Source of the DNA: Bacteroidales bacterium
Lineage (GTDB): Bacteria; Bacteroidota; Bacteroidia; Bacteroidales; VadinHA17
DNA: 39,497 bases
Direction of reading: 5' to 3'
NCBI GenBank assembly: GCA_025454815.1
Contig: JALONR010000030.1
Coordinates: forward strand, 1 to 39,497
The position numbers and the translations under genes were made by a program. How positions within the stretch are numbered: position 1 is the stretch's first letter; each line of letters begins with the position of its first letter. The notes below the pieces were generated by a model. That model had not been told where the DNA came from. It did not search any database and saw only the letters and a program-made list of their open reading frames with translations. Positions 8,513 to 17,430 of this stretch are shown here, piece after piece.

Positions 8513-9130
8513 TTAAAGTGTGATACCCAGGAAGCTCATGAAAGCTATACCCATCAGTCCCGTTAAAATAAAGGTAATACCCAGTCCGCGAAGCGGTGCC
8601 GGCACGTTTGAGTAGCGCATCTTCTCCCTGATGGCCGCCAGGGCCACTATTGCAAGGAGCCAGCCTATTCCTGAGCCAAGGCCGAAGGCAGTTGCTTCGG
8701 CAATGTTTGCATACTCCCTCTCCTGCATGAACAGTGAGGCACCGAGGATGGCACAGTTGACAGCTATCAGGGGCAGGAATATACCCAGTGAGTTATAAAG
8801 TGCAGGACTCGATTTCTCAATAACCATCTCCACAAGCTGCACAATTGAAGCGATCACCGCGATGAACATGATGAACGAAAGAAAACTGAGGTCGAGAGTG
8901 GCAAAGCTCTCGTCAAGCCATACCAGTGCACCCTTTTTAAGCACATACTGCTCGAGCAGGAAGTTGACCGGAACGGTTATTACAAGCACGAAGGTGACCG
9001 CAATACCCAGGCCCATGGAGGTCTTCACTGTCTTCGAAACCGCCAGGTATGAGCACATACCCAGGAAATATGCGAAGATCATGTTGTCGATAAAAATCGA
9101 CTTGACGAATATGTTGACTAAATTTTCCAT
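8513..9130 (-). CDS. nqrE: Na+-translocating NADH:quinone reductase subunit E
   Basis: NqrE is a six-helix integral membrane subunit related to RnfA; with NqrD it forms the central part of the ion pathway and carries an iron centre at the subunit interface. The 205-residue protein has six hydrophobic segments and the family-type sequences [19 protein letters not shown] near the N-terminus and [15 protein letters not shown] in the middle, each with the conserved Cys (MC, NCAILG) expected to ligate the buried iron centre. It is preceded by AGGG six bases before the ATG. Spacing to nqrD is 11 bases. Confidence 0.96.
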   Translation of the reverse strand: MENLVNIFVKSIFIDNMIFAYFLGMCSYLAVSKTVKTSMGLGIAVTFVLVITVPVNFLLEQYVLKKGALVWLDESFATLDLSFLSFIMFIAVIASIVQLVEMVIEKSSPALYNSLGIFLPLIAVNCAILGASLFMQEREYANIAEATAFGLGSGIGWLLAIVALAAIREKMRYSNVPAPLRGLGITFILTGLMGIAFMSFLGITL

Positions 9131-9141
9131 AATCCCTGCCG

Positions 9142-9795
9142 TTACTTGGTTTCTATCAGTGACTTGTTTCGCGCGCGCTGAACCCAGATTATGATGCCCA
9201 CTGTGATAAGGGCCATCGGAGGCAGTATCATCATGCCGTTATCCTCGTAGCCGAAGTTGTAAACCCCCAGTTTCTCCATGACCGGGTATCCCATGATGCT
9301 GCCGGTGCCAAGGAATTCGCGGAAGAAGGAGACGGCAATGAGAATCCATCCGTATCCCCAGGCATTCCCCAGACCGTCAAGAAATGAGGGCCATGGTTTG
9401 TTCGCCATGGCGAAAGCCTCCAGGCGGCCCATGATGATACAGTTTGTAATTATCAGCCCCACGAATACCGAGAGCTGCTTGCTCACATCAAAGGCAAAGG
9501 CTTTCAGGAACTGGTCCACCAGGATAACCAGCGTGGCTATCACCACCAGCTGTACAATGATCCTTATCCGACCGGGAATGCTTTTCCTCAGTGCTGCAAT
9601 AACCACGTTTGAGACAGCCAGCACCACCATCACGGAGACTGCCATGACAATTGCCGGTTTCATTTTCACCGTCACTGCCAGTGCCGAGCAGATGCCGAGG
9701 ACCTGAACGGTGATGGGGTTATCCTGCCCCAGCGGGTTCTTTAACAGTTTTATGTTCTTTGCCGACAACAGCGGCTCCTTTTCAATGTTTTCCAT
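9142..9795 (-). CDS. nqrD: Na+-translocating NADH:quinone reductase subunit D
   Basis: NqrD is the RnfE-like six-helix partner of NqrE. The 217-residue protein contains [16 protein letters not shown] near the N-terminus and [18 protein letters not shown] in the middle, carrying the two conserved Cys that share the buried iron centre with NqrE. Its start is 2 bases after the nqrC stop, which favours coupled translation. Confidence 0.96.
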   Translation of the reverse strand: MENIEKEPLLSAKNIKLLKNPLGQDNPITVQVLGICSALAVTVKMKPAIVMAVSVMVVLAVSNVVIAALRKSIPGRIRIIVQLVVIATLVILVDQFLKAFAFDVSKQLSVFVGLIITNCIIMGRLEAFAMANKPWPSFLDGLGNAWGYGWILIAVSFFREFLGTGSIMGYPVMEKLGVYNFGYEDNGMMILPPMALITVGIIIWVQRARNKSLIETK

Positions 9796-9797
9796 AT

Positions 9798-10499
9798 CTA
9801 CTTCCTGTTTTGGCTGAGGTATTTTTCATATTTGATGAGGCCGTCATGGATCATTGCACCCAGGCCGTTGCTGGTGATTGTGCCTCCGGAGATGCCGTCG
9901 ACCTCGTGAGGATTGCCAGGTCTTGCGCCGCCCTTGACAACCTTCACAGAAACAAAGCGGCCGTTTTCAAAAATGCTTTTGTCATGAAACTGGCTTTCAA
10001 ACGGGGTTGTATTTATCTCCGCTCCCAGTCCCGGTGTTTCTCCCTTATGATCAAAGGTTACACCAGCAATGGTTGAGAGGTCCTTTTTAAGTGCAACATA
10101 TCCCCATATCGGGCCCCATAGCCCCTTTCCCTCGAGGGGAAGGATATGAAGCGTATCACCGTTATCCGCTACCGCGATGAAGACAGGCAGACTCTGCTGT
10201 TCCAGCGGCTTTTTCTGCTCAGAGCGAAGGGTGACCGTAAACGCATCGACGCCTTCCACCCTGTTACCTTCGGTGTTTATGACGAAACTCTCCTTTATGT
10301 GCCGGTCATACAGCTCCACTGCATTGCTCCTGTCAGAGGTTACGCTTATGGAAGAGAGGATCTGTATTTTCTTTTCCACCTCCACGTTCTTCTCCTGCCT
10401 GGGCTGCAGCAGCAGCGCCGTCAGAGACAGGAGGATGGCAACGGAGACAACCATCACCACCGAGAACACCATAATATATTTATTGCTGAAATCTTTCAT
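9798..10499 (-). CDS. nqrC: Na+-translocating NADH:quinone reductase subunit C (covalent FMN)
   Basis: NqrC is a one-helix, mostly periplasmic subunit carrying covalently attached FMN. The 233-residue protein has an N-terminal membrane helix (about 9-31) and an FMN-binding domain with GLWGPIWGYVAL and a C-terminal flavinylation motif SGGTIT at 204-209. In Vibrio the motif reads SGATLT with FMN on the last Thr, which corresponds to Thr209 here. The Ala-to-Gly change within the motif is conservative and still fits the ApbE target pattern. ApbE is encoded at the end of the same operon. Confidence 0.96.
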   Translation of the reverse strand: MKDFSNKYIMVFSVVMVVSVAILLSLTALLLQPRQEKNVEVEKKIQILSSISVTSDRSNAVELYDRHIKESFVINTEGNRVEGVDAFTVTLRSEQKKPLEQQSLPVFIAVADNGDTLHILPLEGKGLWGPIWGYVALKKDLSTIAGVTFDHKGETPGLGAEINTTPFESQFHDKSIFENGRFVSVKVVKGGARPGNPHEVDGISGGTITSNGLGAMIHDGLIKYEKYLSQNRK

Positions 10500-10510
10500 C
10501 TCACGTGCAG

Positions 10511-11668
10511 TTAAGCTGTCCTTATTCTTTTTATCCTTCTCCTGATATTGGCGTTCACCACGTAATGGTCAATAAGCGGAGCCATAACGTTCATAAGCAG
10601 TATTGCCAGCATCGTTCCCTCGGGATATGCCGGGTTGAAGACCCTTATCACCACCACCAGTACACCGGTCAGAGCACCGTATATATACTTCCCGGTGTTG
10701 GTCTGTGCCGCAGTTACGGGGTCAGTGGCCATGAAAACGGTTCCGAATGCAAATCCACCCATTATCAGGTGGTAATAGGCCGGTATCTGAGTGTAATCAT
10801 TTCCGCCGGTGGCGTTCAGAAGCAGGCCGATTCCAAGTGCACCCAGGGTCATGCTGAGCATGATGCGCCAGCTGCCCACGCCGGTCAGAATAAGTATGAG
10901 AGCTCCTATCAGTATTGCCACTGTGGAGGTCTCTCCCACCGATCCGGGAATTGTACCTATAAACATATCCATCGCCGAAGGCATATTGGCAATTCCTTCC
11001 AGTTTTGCCACTGCCAGCGGGGTAGCTCCGGAGAAGCCGTCAAGGCCACCGCCTTTTACCAGTCCTTCGATCCATACCGCATCACCCGTCATCCAGCCGG
11101 GATAGCTGAAGAAGAGGAAGGCCCTGGCAGTCAGTGCAGGGTTGAGTATGTTCATGCCGGTTCCGCCGAAGATCTCCTTGCCGATGATGACGGCAAATGC
11201 AACAGAGACGGCAACCATCCAGAGGGGTACGTCAATCGGCATGATGAGGGGTATCAGCATCCCGGTCACGAGGTAACCCTCATTTATTTCGTGCCCTCGT
11301 ATCTGCGCTGCCACGAACTCGATGCCCAGCCCCACCACGTAGCTGACGATGATCATCGGCAACAGTTTGAGAAATCCGAACCAGAACATGTGCATGAGGG
11401 TCCAGTCATTGAGGCCGAAAGCCCTTGTGTGCTGAAGACCTATATTGTAACAGCCGAAAAGAAGAGCGGGCATCAGCGCAATCAGAACCACCGTCATAGT
11501 ACGCTTCATGTCCATGTGATCCCTTATATGCGATCCGCGTGAAGTGACTGTGTCAGGAACAAAAAGGAAGGTGGCAAAACCGTCATAGACGGAATGCAGC
11601 TTCTCAAACCGGCCCCCCTTCTTGAAGAGAGGCTCTATCTGTTTCATTTTTTTCAGCAGGAAATTCAT
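10511..11668 (-). CDS. nqrB: Na+-translocating NADH:quinone reductase subunit B (covalent FMN)
   Basis: NqrB is the large membrane subunit, RnfD-like, that forms much of the Na+ channel and binds both covalent FMN and riboflavin. The 385-residue protein has about ten hydrophobic segments and the flavinylation motif DGFSGATPL, with the modified residue predicted to be Thr216. The upstream ILNPALTARAFLFFSYP and the RGHEINEGYLVTGMLIPLI segments are characteristic. It starts 18 bases after nqrA. The long open frame on the opposite strand here has a composition unlike a protein and is a shadow of this gene. Confidence 0.97.
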   Translation of the reverse strand: MNFLLKKMKQIEPLFKKGGRFEKLHSVYDGFATFLFVPDTVTSRGSHIRDHMDMKRTMTVVLIALMPALLFGCYNIGLQHTRAFGLNDWTLMHMFWFGFLKLLPMIIVSYVVGLGIEFVAAQIRGHEINEGYLVTGMLIPLIMPIDVPLWMVAVSVAFAVIIGKEIFGGTGMNILNPALTARAFLFFSYPGWMTGDAVWIEGLVKGGGLDGFSGATPLAVAKLEGIANMPSAMDMFIGTIPGSVGETSTVAILIGALILILTGVGSWRIMLSMTLGALGIGLLLNATGGNDYTQIPAYYHLIMGGFAFGTVFMATDPVTAAQTNTGKYIYGALTGVLVVVIRVFNPAYPEGTMLAILLMNVMAPLIDHYVVNANIRRRIKRIRTA

Positions 11669-11686
11669 AGCAAGCTCGTTCCTTTA

Positions 11687-13039
11687 TTAGTTCATCTCTT
11701 TAATCATCAGGCTGATCCCGCTGCGGATAATCTCCTGTATCTCGGTCTTTGAAGGATCAATGTATTCGCACAGGGCAAAATCCTCCTCAGCTACCTCATA
11801 AATCCCAAGGTTTTCCATCAGCTCAATATCTCCCGCGAGGATAGCCTTCAGCAGGTGCACCGGGTAGATGTCCATCGGGAGGACATTCTCATAGTGGCCT
11901 GAGACAACGAATGCCCTGTGACCTCCGTGCATGTTGGTGTCCACCTGGAACTCCCTTCCGGGAAGAAGCTTCGAAAGGAAAGTCCTCCAGTAACTGAACT
12001 TCGTCAGTCCGGGGGTGGCCCAACCGAAGAATTCGTGGTAGTCGCCCTCCGGAATCACTGTAACCATATTATCATAGAACCCGAATGATCCCTCCTGTGA
12101 TATCTTCTTGCCGGTAAGCACGTTACCGCTGATGATTCTCATGTTACCCTCACCGAGGTTGCCTTTCAGGATACTTTCTACCGAAGCACCCGGCCTGATG
12201 CGGTGGTACTTGCGGTGCTGTGCTCCCGGGCCAGCCAGGGCAATAATCTTCTCCCGGTCATGGAAACCGGTGCTGAAAAGCCTTCCTATGGCAACAACAT
12301 CCTGAAGGTCAAGTGTCCATACCACTTCTCCTTTCGACACCGGGGCAATATGGTGTATCTGTACTCCCACGTTGCCTGCCGGGTGAGGGCCGGAGAAACG
12401 ATGGAACTCAACGTTCTGAAGGTTCTTCATCTCGGCCACTCTTGTCCCCTCGGACTCCTGTGAGATATGTACCTTCCCGTCAGTCAGGCGGGAAAGAACA
12501 TTAATGCCCGTCTGGAGGAAACCGCCGTGAGTGTTGGCCATTATGAAATCAAGATCAGGTGCCAGCGGGGCGGTATCAAAGGCAGAAATGAATATATCCC
12601 TCGGAGTTTCTGACGGGCGTGCCACAATATGATACGGGCGCTGCCTGAGAACAGGCCAGAGACCGGACTTCAGCAGCTTCTCCGTTACCTCCCCGCGTGA
12701 CAGCCTGAGAGGATCAGCGGCACCGAAATCAATCCTGCCGGTACCATCCAGGTCGATAATCACCTCGGTCAGCACCCGCTTCTCACCACGGAGAACCTCC
12801 CTGACTACACCTGATACCGGTGAAACATACTTGATTTCAGGAAACATCTTGTCATGGAAAAGCACACTGCCGGCCATGACTTTGTCACCCTCCTGGACCT
12901 CAAGCCGGGCTACGAGACCCGGAAAATCGGCAAACCTGACACCATAACGGGTCACAGGCGCCTCTGGGAGAAGAATCTTCTCCGCCTTGCCGGCCAGCTT
13001 GATGTTCAGCCCTTTACGTAGTTTAATTAATGTTGACAT
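11687..13039 (-). CDS. nqrA: Na+-translocating NADH:quinone reductase subunit A
   Basis: NqrA is a cytoplasmic subunit related to RnfC without its Fe-S clusters, and takes part in quinone binding. The 450-residue protein has the expected beginning (LIKLRKGLNIKLAGKAEK), a barrel-sandwich segment (KYVSPVSGVVREVLRGEKR) and the C-terminal SLBB-like part; the length matches Vibrio NqrA (446). As first gene of nqrABCDEF-apbE, its upstream region (13040-13191), shared with the divergent Plug-like gene, should hold the operon promoter, although I could not find a clean TAnnTTTG element there. Confidence 0.96.
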   Translation of the reverse strand: MSTLIKLRKGLNIKLAGKAEKILLPEAPVTRYGVRFADFPGLVARLEVQEGDKVMAGSVLFHDKMFPEIKYVSPVSGVVREVLRGEKRVLTEVIIDLDGTGRIDFGAADPLRLSRGEVTEKLLKSGLWPVLRQRPYHIVARPSETPRDIFISAFDTAPLAPDLDFIMANTHGGFLQTGINVLSRLTDGKVHISQESEGTRVAEMKNLQNVEFHRFSGPHPAGNVGVQIHHIAPVSKGEVVWTLDLQDVVAIGRLFSTGFHDREKIIALAGPGAQHRKYHRIRPGASVESILKGNLGEGNMRIISGNVLTGKKISQEGSFGFYDNMVTVIPEGDYHEFFGWATPGLTKFSYWRTFLSKLLPGREFQVDTNMHGGHRAFVVSGHYENVLPMDIYPVHLLKAILAGDIELMENLGIYEVAEEDFALCEYIDPSKTEIQEIIRSGISLMIKEMN

Positions 13040-13191
13040 ATTTGGTTCGGATCTTGATTCTTTTCGGATGCAATAATAATTTTATTGTTAACAGATTCAC
13101 AGAAAAGTTGATTTTTATCACATAACTCTTTTTCAGGCGTGTTGTTCAGAGTGCGGCAGGATATTTGTATTTTAGTCCTAAAATAGTGATA

Positions 13192-14490
13192 ATGGTAAAA
13201 ATTTCCCAGCCGATAAAATTATTAAGTTTATCTGTATTCTTCCTATCATGCCCACTCTTTTCTTTTTCCTCACCGGAATTCTCATCACTTGAATTTGCAT
13301 CTAAAAATGTTAAAACCATCTGGTTTGAGAAGGAGGACCTGAAGACAGCATACCCGTTCCTTCAGCCCGGATCAGGTGAACAACTGGCTCTCAGCTTCGA
13401 TATCATTGAAGGTGACGGGGCCACGCTGTGGTACAACATAGTTCACTGTGACCGCGACTGGAACCGGAGCGATCTTTTCACCAGTGATTACATGGAGGGG
13501 TTTGAGGAGAACCAGGTCACCGATTTTGCCCCTTCGTTCAATACCAGGATAAACTACATTCATTACCGTATTTCCCTGCCTAACGAAGATGTCCGGTTCC
13601 TGGTATCCGGAAACTATGTCATTACCTTATGGTCAGCTGACAACCCGGGAGAACCGCTGCTGGTAAGGCGGTTCTACATCAGTGAAGGAACCAGTTCTGC
13701 CAGCGTGATCTTCCGCAGACCGATGAAACCAGGCACTACTGAAACCCACCAGCAGGCTGAGATAACTATAGCCACCGGCAGCCTGCCCGTCACCGATCCC
13801 TACAGGCAGGTAACACTGACGATAATGCAGAACGGGCGTCCTGACAGGATGAAATCAGGACTTACGCCCGACTTTGTCAGCGCAGGCAGGCTTGAATACA
13901 ACACCCTGTCAGACAAAACCCTGATGCCGGGCGGAAACGAATTCAGGTTTTTTGACATCAAGACCATCAGGCAGACCAGGCAGAATGTGAAGGCCATTGA
14001 TTTTGTAAACGGGGTTTACCACGCATATCTGATACCCTCTGACGACAGGGAGTTCAAACCCTATTTTTTCAATGAAGACTTCAATGGAAGGTTTGTTGTG
14101 GCAATTGAGGAGAGCCGCGAGCCTGAGAGGGAGGCTGATTACGTATGGGTTTGGTTCACCATGCCGGCATACCAGGAGCTGCGCGGAGGATCACTGTATG
14201 TCACCGGCAGCTTCTGCGGGTGGCAGAACAATGCAGCAAGCCGTATGACATGGAGTGCGGTGAGGGGCTGCTATGAGGCATCGGTTCTGCTCAAACAGGG
14301 CTGGTACAATTATGAATATGCATGGGTTCCAAACGGTTCAGCGGCAGCGGAGGGCTATCATTTCGAGGGGAGTCACTGGGATACGGAGAATGATTACCTC
14401 GTGCTAACCTATTTCCGCGATCCCACCGCGCGGTATGACCGGCTGACGGGGATCACGCTGGCAAATACGCGGGCAGGTAGCAGGCAATAG
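13192..14490 (+). CDS. Type IX secretion Plug-like protein (DUF5103)
   Basis: The protein matches the DUF5103 family, now linked to Plug, the protein that closes the periplasmic side of the SprA translocon in the type IX secretion system of Flavobacterium. Visible features are a signal peptide (about 1-25 from the start chosen), an N-terminal immunoglobulin-like region with GDGATLWYNIVHCDRDWN, and a C-terminal region with GSLYVTGSFCGWQNN and GWYNYEYAW that resembles carbohydrate-binding-module-like folds. I chose ATG 13192 because the residues upstream (from 13165) are not signal-like and ATG 13192 starts a normal basic-hydrophobic signal. The last codons fall inside a heptamer repeat tract, so the C-terminus may have been extended or shortened by repeat change. 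It is convergent with mogA. Confidence 0.8.
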   Translation: MVKISQPIKLLSLSVFFLSCPLFSFSSPEFSSLEFASKNVKTIWFEKEDLKTAYPFLQPGSGEQLALSFDIIEGDGATLWYNIVHCDRDWNRSDLFTSDYMEGFEENQVTDFAPSFNTRINYIHYRISLPNEDVRFLVSGNYVITLWSADNPGEPLLVRRFYISEGTSSASVIFRRPMKPGTTETHQQAEITIATGSLPVTDPYRQVTLTIMQNGRPDRMKSGLTPDFVSAGRLEYNTLSDKTLMPGGNEFRFFDIKTIRQTRQNVKAIDFVNGVYHAYLIPSDDREFKPYFFNEDFNGRFVVAIEESREPEREADYVWVWFTMPAYQELRGGSLYVTGSFCGWQNNAASRMTWSAVRGCYEASVLLKQGWYNYEYAWVPNGSAAAEGYHFEGSHWDTENDYLVLTYFRDPTARYDRLTGITLANTRAGSRQ

Positions 14491-14495
14491 GCAAT
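14475..14495. repeat. AGGCAAT-type heptamer tandem repeat
   Basis: Three 7-base units AGGTAGC, AGGCAAT and AGGCAAT span the stop codon of the Plug-like gene. AGGCAAT is the exact reverse complement of ATTGCCT, the unit of the separate repeat at 26167-26187. Confidence 0.7.
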
Positions 14496-14496
14496 T

Positions 14497-15018
14497 TTAA
14501 AACTTCCTACTGCCTTTCTCATGAATATCAATCCCGTAAAGCATATAAAAAGTATGCTCCATGGTCTTGACAATCTCCGCCATATACTCATGCACTGCCT
14601 TTACTGACCCGGGGAGGGTGTAGATGAGTGTGTTGCCCATTGTACCGGCCACGGCGCGGCTCAAAAGCGCCTTCGGGTTCCTTGTTCCGTATTTCACCCT
14701 TATCTGTTCCATGATCCCGGGGATCTCTTTTGTAAGCAGCGGGCGCACCACATCAGGGGTTATATCGCGTGGTCCTATGCCGGTTCCGCCGGTGGTGATG
14801 ACCAGGTCAGCCGCCGGAGCCTCCATCAGTGCGGCTCGCAGCGCCACGGCGTCATCGGGCAGGATGCTCTGCCTGATCCCGCACTTCCAGCCGGCAGCGG
14901 CCATGGCATACTTAACATACTTGACAACTGTCGGACCGCTGATATCGGCGTAGCCACCACTGTGAGCCCTGTCGCTCAGGGTGATCACATGAACCCGGAA
15001 TTCTTCAGGCAATGTCAT
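14497..15018 (-). CDS. mogA: Molybdopterin adenylyltransferase, MogA/MoaB family
   Basis: MogA activates molybdopterin by adenylation before metal insertion by MoeA. The 173-residue protein has the MPT-binding fold signature LVITTGGTGIGPRDITPDVV and the start VHVITLSDRAHSGG, with GTMGNTLIYTLPGSVKAVHEY near the C-terminus. MogA and MoaB are hard to tell apart by sequence; position after moaC and next to moeA supports the pathway role either way. A Shine-Dalgarno AAGGAG lies 5 bases before the ATG, and the gene overlaps the end of moaC by 14 bases. It is the last gene of the Mo/W operon. Confidence 0.9.
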   Translation of the reverse strand: MTLPEEFRVHVITLSDRAHSGGYADISGPTVVKYVKYAMAAAGWKCGIRQSILPDDAVALRAALMEAPAADLVITTGGTGIGPRDITPDVVRPLLTKEIPGIMEQIRVKYGTRNPKALLSRAVAGTMGNTLIYTLPGSVKAVHEYMAEIVKTMEHTFYMLYGIDIHEKGSRKF

Positions 15019-15460
15019 GTTTCTCCTTGTTTATCAGTTTGATATCTGAAATGATCATCGATTTGTCAACCGCCTTGCACATGTCGTAAACTGTAAGCAA
15101 GGCCATGCTCACTGCTGTCAGGGCCTCCATTTCCACACCGGTTCTTCCTGTGCATCTCACGGTTGCGGTGGCCGCAATACCCTTTTCATCAGGGTCAAGC
15201 TTCACCCTCACCTGGTCAAGGGCGATATTATGGCACAGGGGAATAAGGTAGCCGCACTGCTTGGCAGCCTGGATTCCGGCTATCTCTGCAACGGTGATGA
15301 CATCTCCTTTCTTCATCATGTTGTCTGCCACCAGCTTCAGTGTTTCGGTCTTCATCTCAATCCTGCCCGAGGCTGTTGCGGTACGGTGCTGCACCGGTTT
15401 TTCCCCGGTGTGGACCATATGGGCCCTCCCGCTTTCGTCGGTGTGTGTAAGCTTTGCCAT
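15005..15460 (-). CDS. moaC: Cyclic pyranopterin monophosphate synthase
   Basis: MoaC converts the MoaA product (3',8-cyclo-7,8-dihydro-GTP) to cyclic pyranopterin monophosphate. The protein shows the family signatures GYLIPLCHNIALDQV and GRTGVEMEALTAVSMALLTVYDMCKAVDKSM, which contain the catalytic His/Asp/Lys region. I set the start at ATG 15460 (151 residues, MAKLTHTDESGRAHMV) because GGAGG sits 9 bases upstream and the longer frame from 15490 would overlap moaA without a ribosome-binding site. The gap from the moaA stop is 4 bases. Confidence 0.93.
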   Translation of the reverse strand: MAKLTHTDESGRAHMVHTGEKPVQHRTATASGRIEMKTETLKLVADNMMKKGDVITVAEIAGIQAAKQCGYLIPLCHNIALDQVRVKLDPDEKGIAATATVRCTGRTGVEMEALTAVSMALLTVYDMCKAVDKSMIISDIKLINKEKHDIA

Positions 15461-15464
15461 AATC

Positions 15465-16265
15465 TTATCCTCCGATATTGTAAAAACCATTTAAATGATT
15501 TGCCGTTCCCCTTTCAGGTTTTGCCTCCAGGGCCTGCCGCAGTGCCTCCACCGCTCCCAGTTCGCGGATGCTGAATCCCCTGTCGCTGAAGAGGCATGGG
15601 CGAAGCATACCCTCGGGTGTAAGACGGAGCCTGTTGCACTTCGCGCAGTGACCCCCGGTACCTCCGTGCACAACCGAGAAGGTTCCGGAAGCGAGGTCCA
15701 TCTGCCTTATGAATCGTATCTCAAGCCCCTCTCTCATGCAATAGTCAGCCACTTCACGGGCATCAGTCTCATCGGGGGTGCTTTTGATGACACAGTTGAT
15801 CTTGACAGGACGCAGCCCGGCATTCTGTGCTGCCTCAATTCCCCTTATAACATGATGAAGTTCGCCACCGCGTGTCACGATTCTGTATTTCTCCGGGTCC
15901 ATGGTATCAAGGCTCACATTGACCCTCATCAGCCCCGCATCTGCCAGCGCCACGGCATAGTCAGCCAGTAAGATGCCATTGGTGGTCATTGAAAGGTCTG
16001 TGATACCCTCAATTTCAGCCACCATCCTCACCAGCCCAGTCACACCCTTTCTGACGAGGGGTTCGCCGCCGGTGATCCTCACCTTGTTAATACCCGCAGC
16101 CACAGCCACGCGGGTAAAGGCGGTGATCTCGTCATAGGTGAGTATCTCCTCGTGCCTGATCAGCTTCACACCCTCCGCGGGCATGCAGTAAACGCATCGC
16201 AGGTTGCAGCGGTCGGTGACCGAGATCCTCAGGTAGTTGATATTCCTGTTAAATCTGTCTAACAC
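15465..16265 (-). CDS. moaA: Compact GTP 3',8-cyclase (MoaA), GTG start
   Basis: MoaA is the radical-SAM enzyme that begins molybdenum cofactor synthesis from GTP. The N-terminal cluster motif is Cys20-x3-Cys24-x2-Cys27 (DRCNLRCVYCMP); the C-terminal substrate cluster is Cys207-x2-Cys210-x13-Cys224 (HCAKCNRLRL to RPCLFS). The protein ends with the double Gly (NIGG) that is conserved in MoaA and needed for activity. At 266 residues it is about 55-60 shorter than typical MoaA, the deficit lying between the barrel (RFIRQMD) and the C-terminal cluster, where only ASGTFSVVHGGTGG remains. The frame is intact, so this is a compact variant rather than a decayed gene. Translation starts at GTG 16265, with AGGAG 9 bases upstream inside moeA, overlapping the moeA end by 17 bases. 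Confidence 0.87.
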   Translation of the reverse strand: MLDRFNRNINYLRISVTDRCNLRCVYCMPAEGVKLIRHEEILTYDEITAFTRVAVAAGINKVRITGGEPLVRKGVTGLVRMVAEIEGITDLSMTTNGILLADYAVALADAGLMRVNVSLDTMDPEKYRIVTRGGELHHVIRGIEAAQNAGLRPVKINCVIKSTPDETDAREVADYCMREGLEIRFIRQMDLASGTFSVVHGGTGGHCAKCNRLRLTPEGMLRPCLFSDRGFSIRELGAVEALRQALEAKPERGTANHLNGFYNIGG

Positions 16266-17424
16266 TTACCATTTCTCCTTTTTGTATCCAGCTTTGTCCG
16301 CGCGGGATGGTTATCACTCCCCAGGCGCCGGTCAGGGCTGAAATATGTGCAGAACCATGATATTCAACCGGTTTGGCCTCACCTGCCGGTGTAATGGTGC
16401 AGGGTATCCATGACAGCCGTTCCGCCCTCTTGCGTGAGTAGTCGGTTGCCAGAGGCATCTGAAGAACCGGGGCATGCTCCGTCACTCCCGTCATCCTGTC
16501 AAGGAATGTCCTGACCATCACCTCAAACTGGAGGAAGGTGGAAACGGGATTGCCGGGAAGGCCAAAGACAGCCTTCTTCTCTCCGGTGCAGAAGGTAAGG
16601 GGTTTGCCTGGCTGCATCGCAACCTGGTCAAAGTGTATCCTTAGTCCCAGCGAGGTCATCACACGCGGCACCAGGTCAAAGTCACCAAAGGAAACGCCTC
16701 CTGAAATAAGCAGTACGTCATTCTCCTCAAGGGCTTTTTTCATGAGTGAGGTGATCGACTCCTCATCATCGCGGGCAATGCCGTAATATTTTCCGATAGC
16801 ACCGGCCCTGGCTATCTGAGCCATAAGCTGCGACGAGTTGCTGTTCCGTATCTGTGCCCCGGCTGGTGTCTGGTCCGGTTCAACCAGTTCATTGCCTGTG
16901 CTGATAACCCCAACCCGCGGACGGCAGCTCACTGTCACCTGCGTGGTACCCACGGTGGCCAGCACAGCTATATCCTGAGGTTTAATGATATGGCCGGCAC
17001 GCAGCACCGTCTGATCCTTCATGATATCCTCACCTGCCCTGGCGATGTTGTCATTGCCGGGCCTGCCTGTGAATCTGACCCTGCCTCCGGCCAGCTCCTC
17101 ACTATTCTCCAGCATGAAGACATAGTCGGCACCGGCAGGCACGGCTGCCCCTGTCATTATGCGTGAGCATGTGCCGGGCACCACCTCCATTGCAGGCATT
17201 GCTCCTGCAGCCACCGTCTCAAGAACGGTGAGCTCATGACCAAGGTCTTCATGCCGGCAGGCGTAGCCGTCAACGGCGCTCTTGTTCCACGGTGGCATGT
17301 CCATGTCGCTTCTCACGGCCACCATCAGTGATCGTCCGGCCGCCTCCTTCAGCCCCACAACTTCTTTCCCCAGGCGGAATGATGATTCCGTCACAATCCT
17401 GTAAGCTTCCTCAAATGTTATCAT
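16249..17424 (-). CDS. moeA: Molybdopterin molybdenumtransferase
   Basis: MoeA inserts molybdate (or tungstate) into adenylated molybdopterin, completing the cofactor. The 391-residue protein shows PPWNKSAVDGYACR in domain I, RIMTGAAVPAGADYV, and the MPT-binding segment SGGVSFGDFDLVPRVM, followed by KPLTFCTGEKKAVFGLPGNPVSTFL. Length is normal. A sequence AAAGG precedes the ATG. It starts 6 bases after wtpC and overlaps moaA, so uptake and metal insertion are encoded on one transcript. Confidence 0.95.
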   Translation of the reverse strand: MITFEEAYRIVTESSFRLGKEVVGLKEAAGRSLMVAVRSDMDMPPWNKSAVDGYACRHEDLGHELTVLETVAAGAMPAMEVVPGTCSRIMTGAAVPAGADYVFMLENSEELAGGRVRFTGRPGNDNIARAGEDIMKDQTVLRAGHIIKPQDIAVLATVGTTQVTVSCRPRVGVISTGNELVEPDQTPAGAQIRNSNSSQLMAQIARAGAIGKYYGIARDDEESITSLMKKALEENDVLLISGGVSFGDFDLVPRVMTSLGLRIHFDQVAMQPGKPLTFCTGEKKAVFGLPGNPVSTFLQFEVMVRTFLDRMTGVTEHAPVLQMPLATDYSRKRAERLSWIPCTITPAGEAKPVEYHGSAHISALTGAWGVITIPRGQSWIQKGEMVSVRQI

Positions 17425-17430
17425 AGCCTT

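Noticed and set aside
10505..11542. A 345-codon open frame on the plus strand opposite nqrB
   Set aside because: It lies antisense to an unmistakable nqrB and has a His/Tyr/Gln-heavy composition without protein-like patterns; it is a shadow of the GC-rich third codon positions.
13040..13191. nqrA promoter
   Set aside because: The nearest candidate (TATTATTG at about 13078-13071, minus) has a mismatch and no TTTG 19-20 bases upstream, so I could not support a call.
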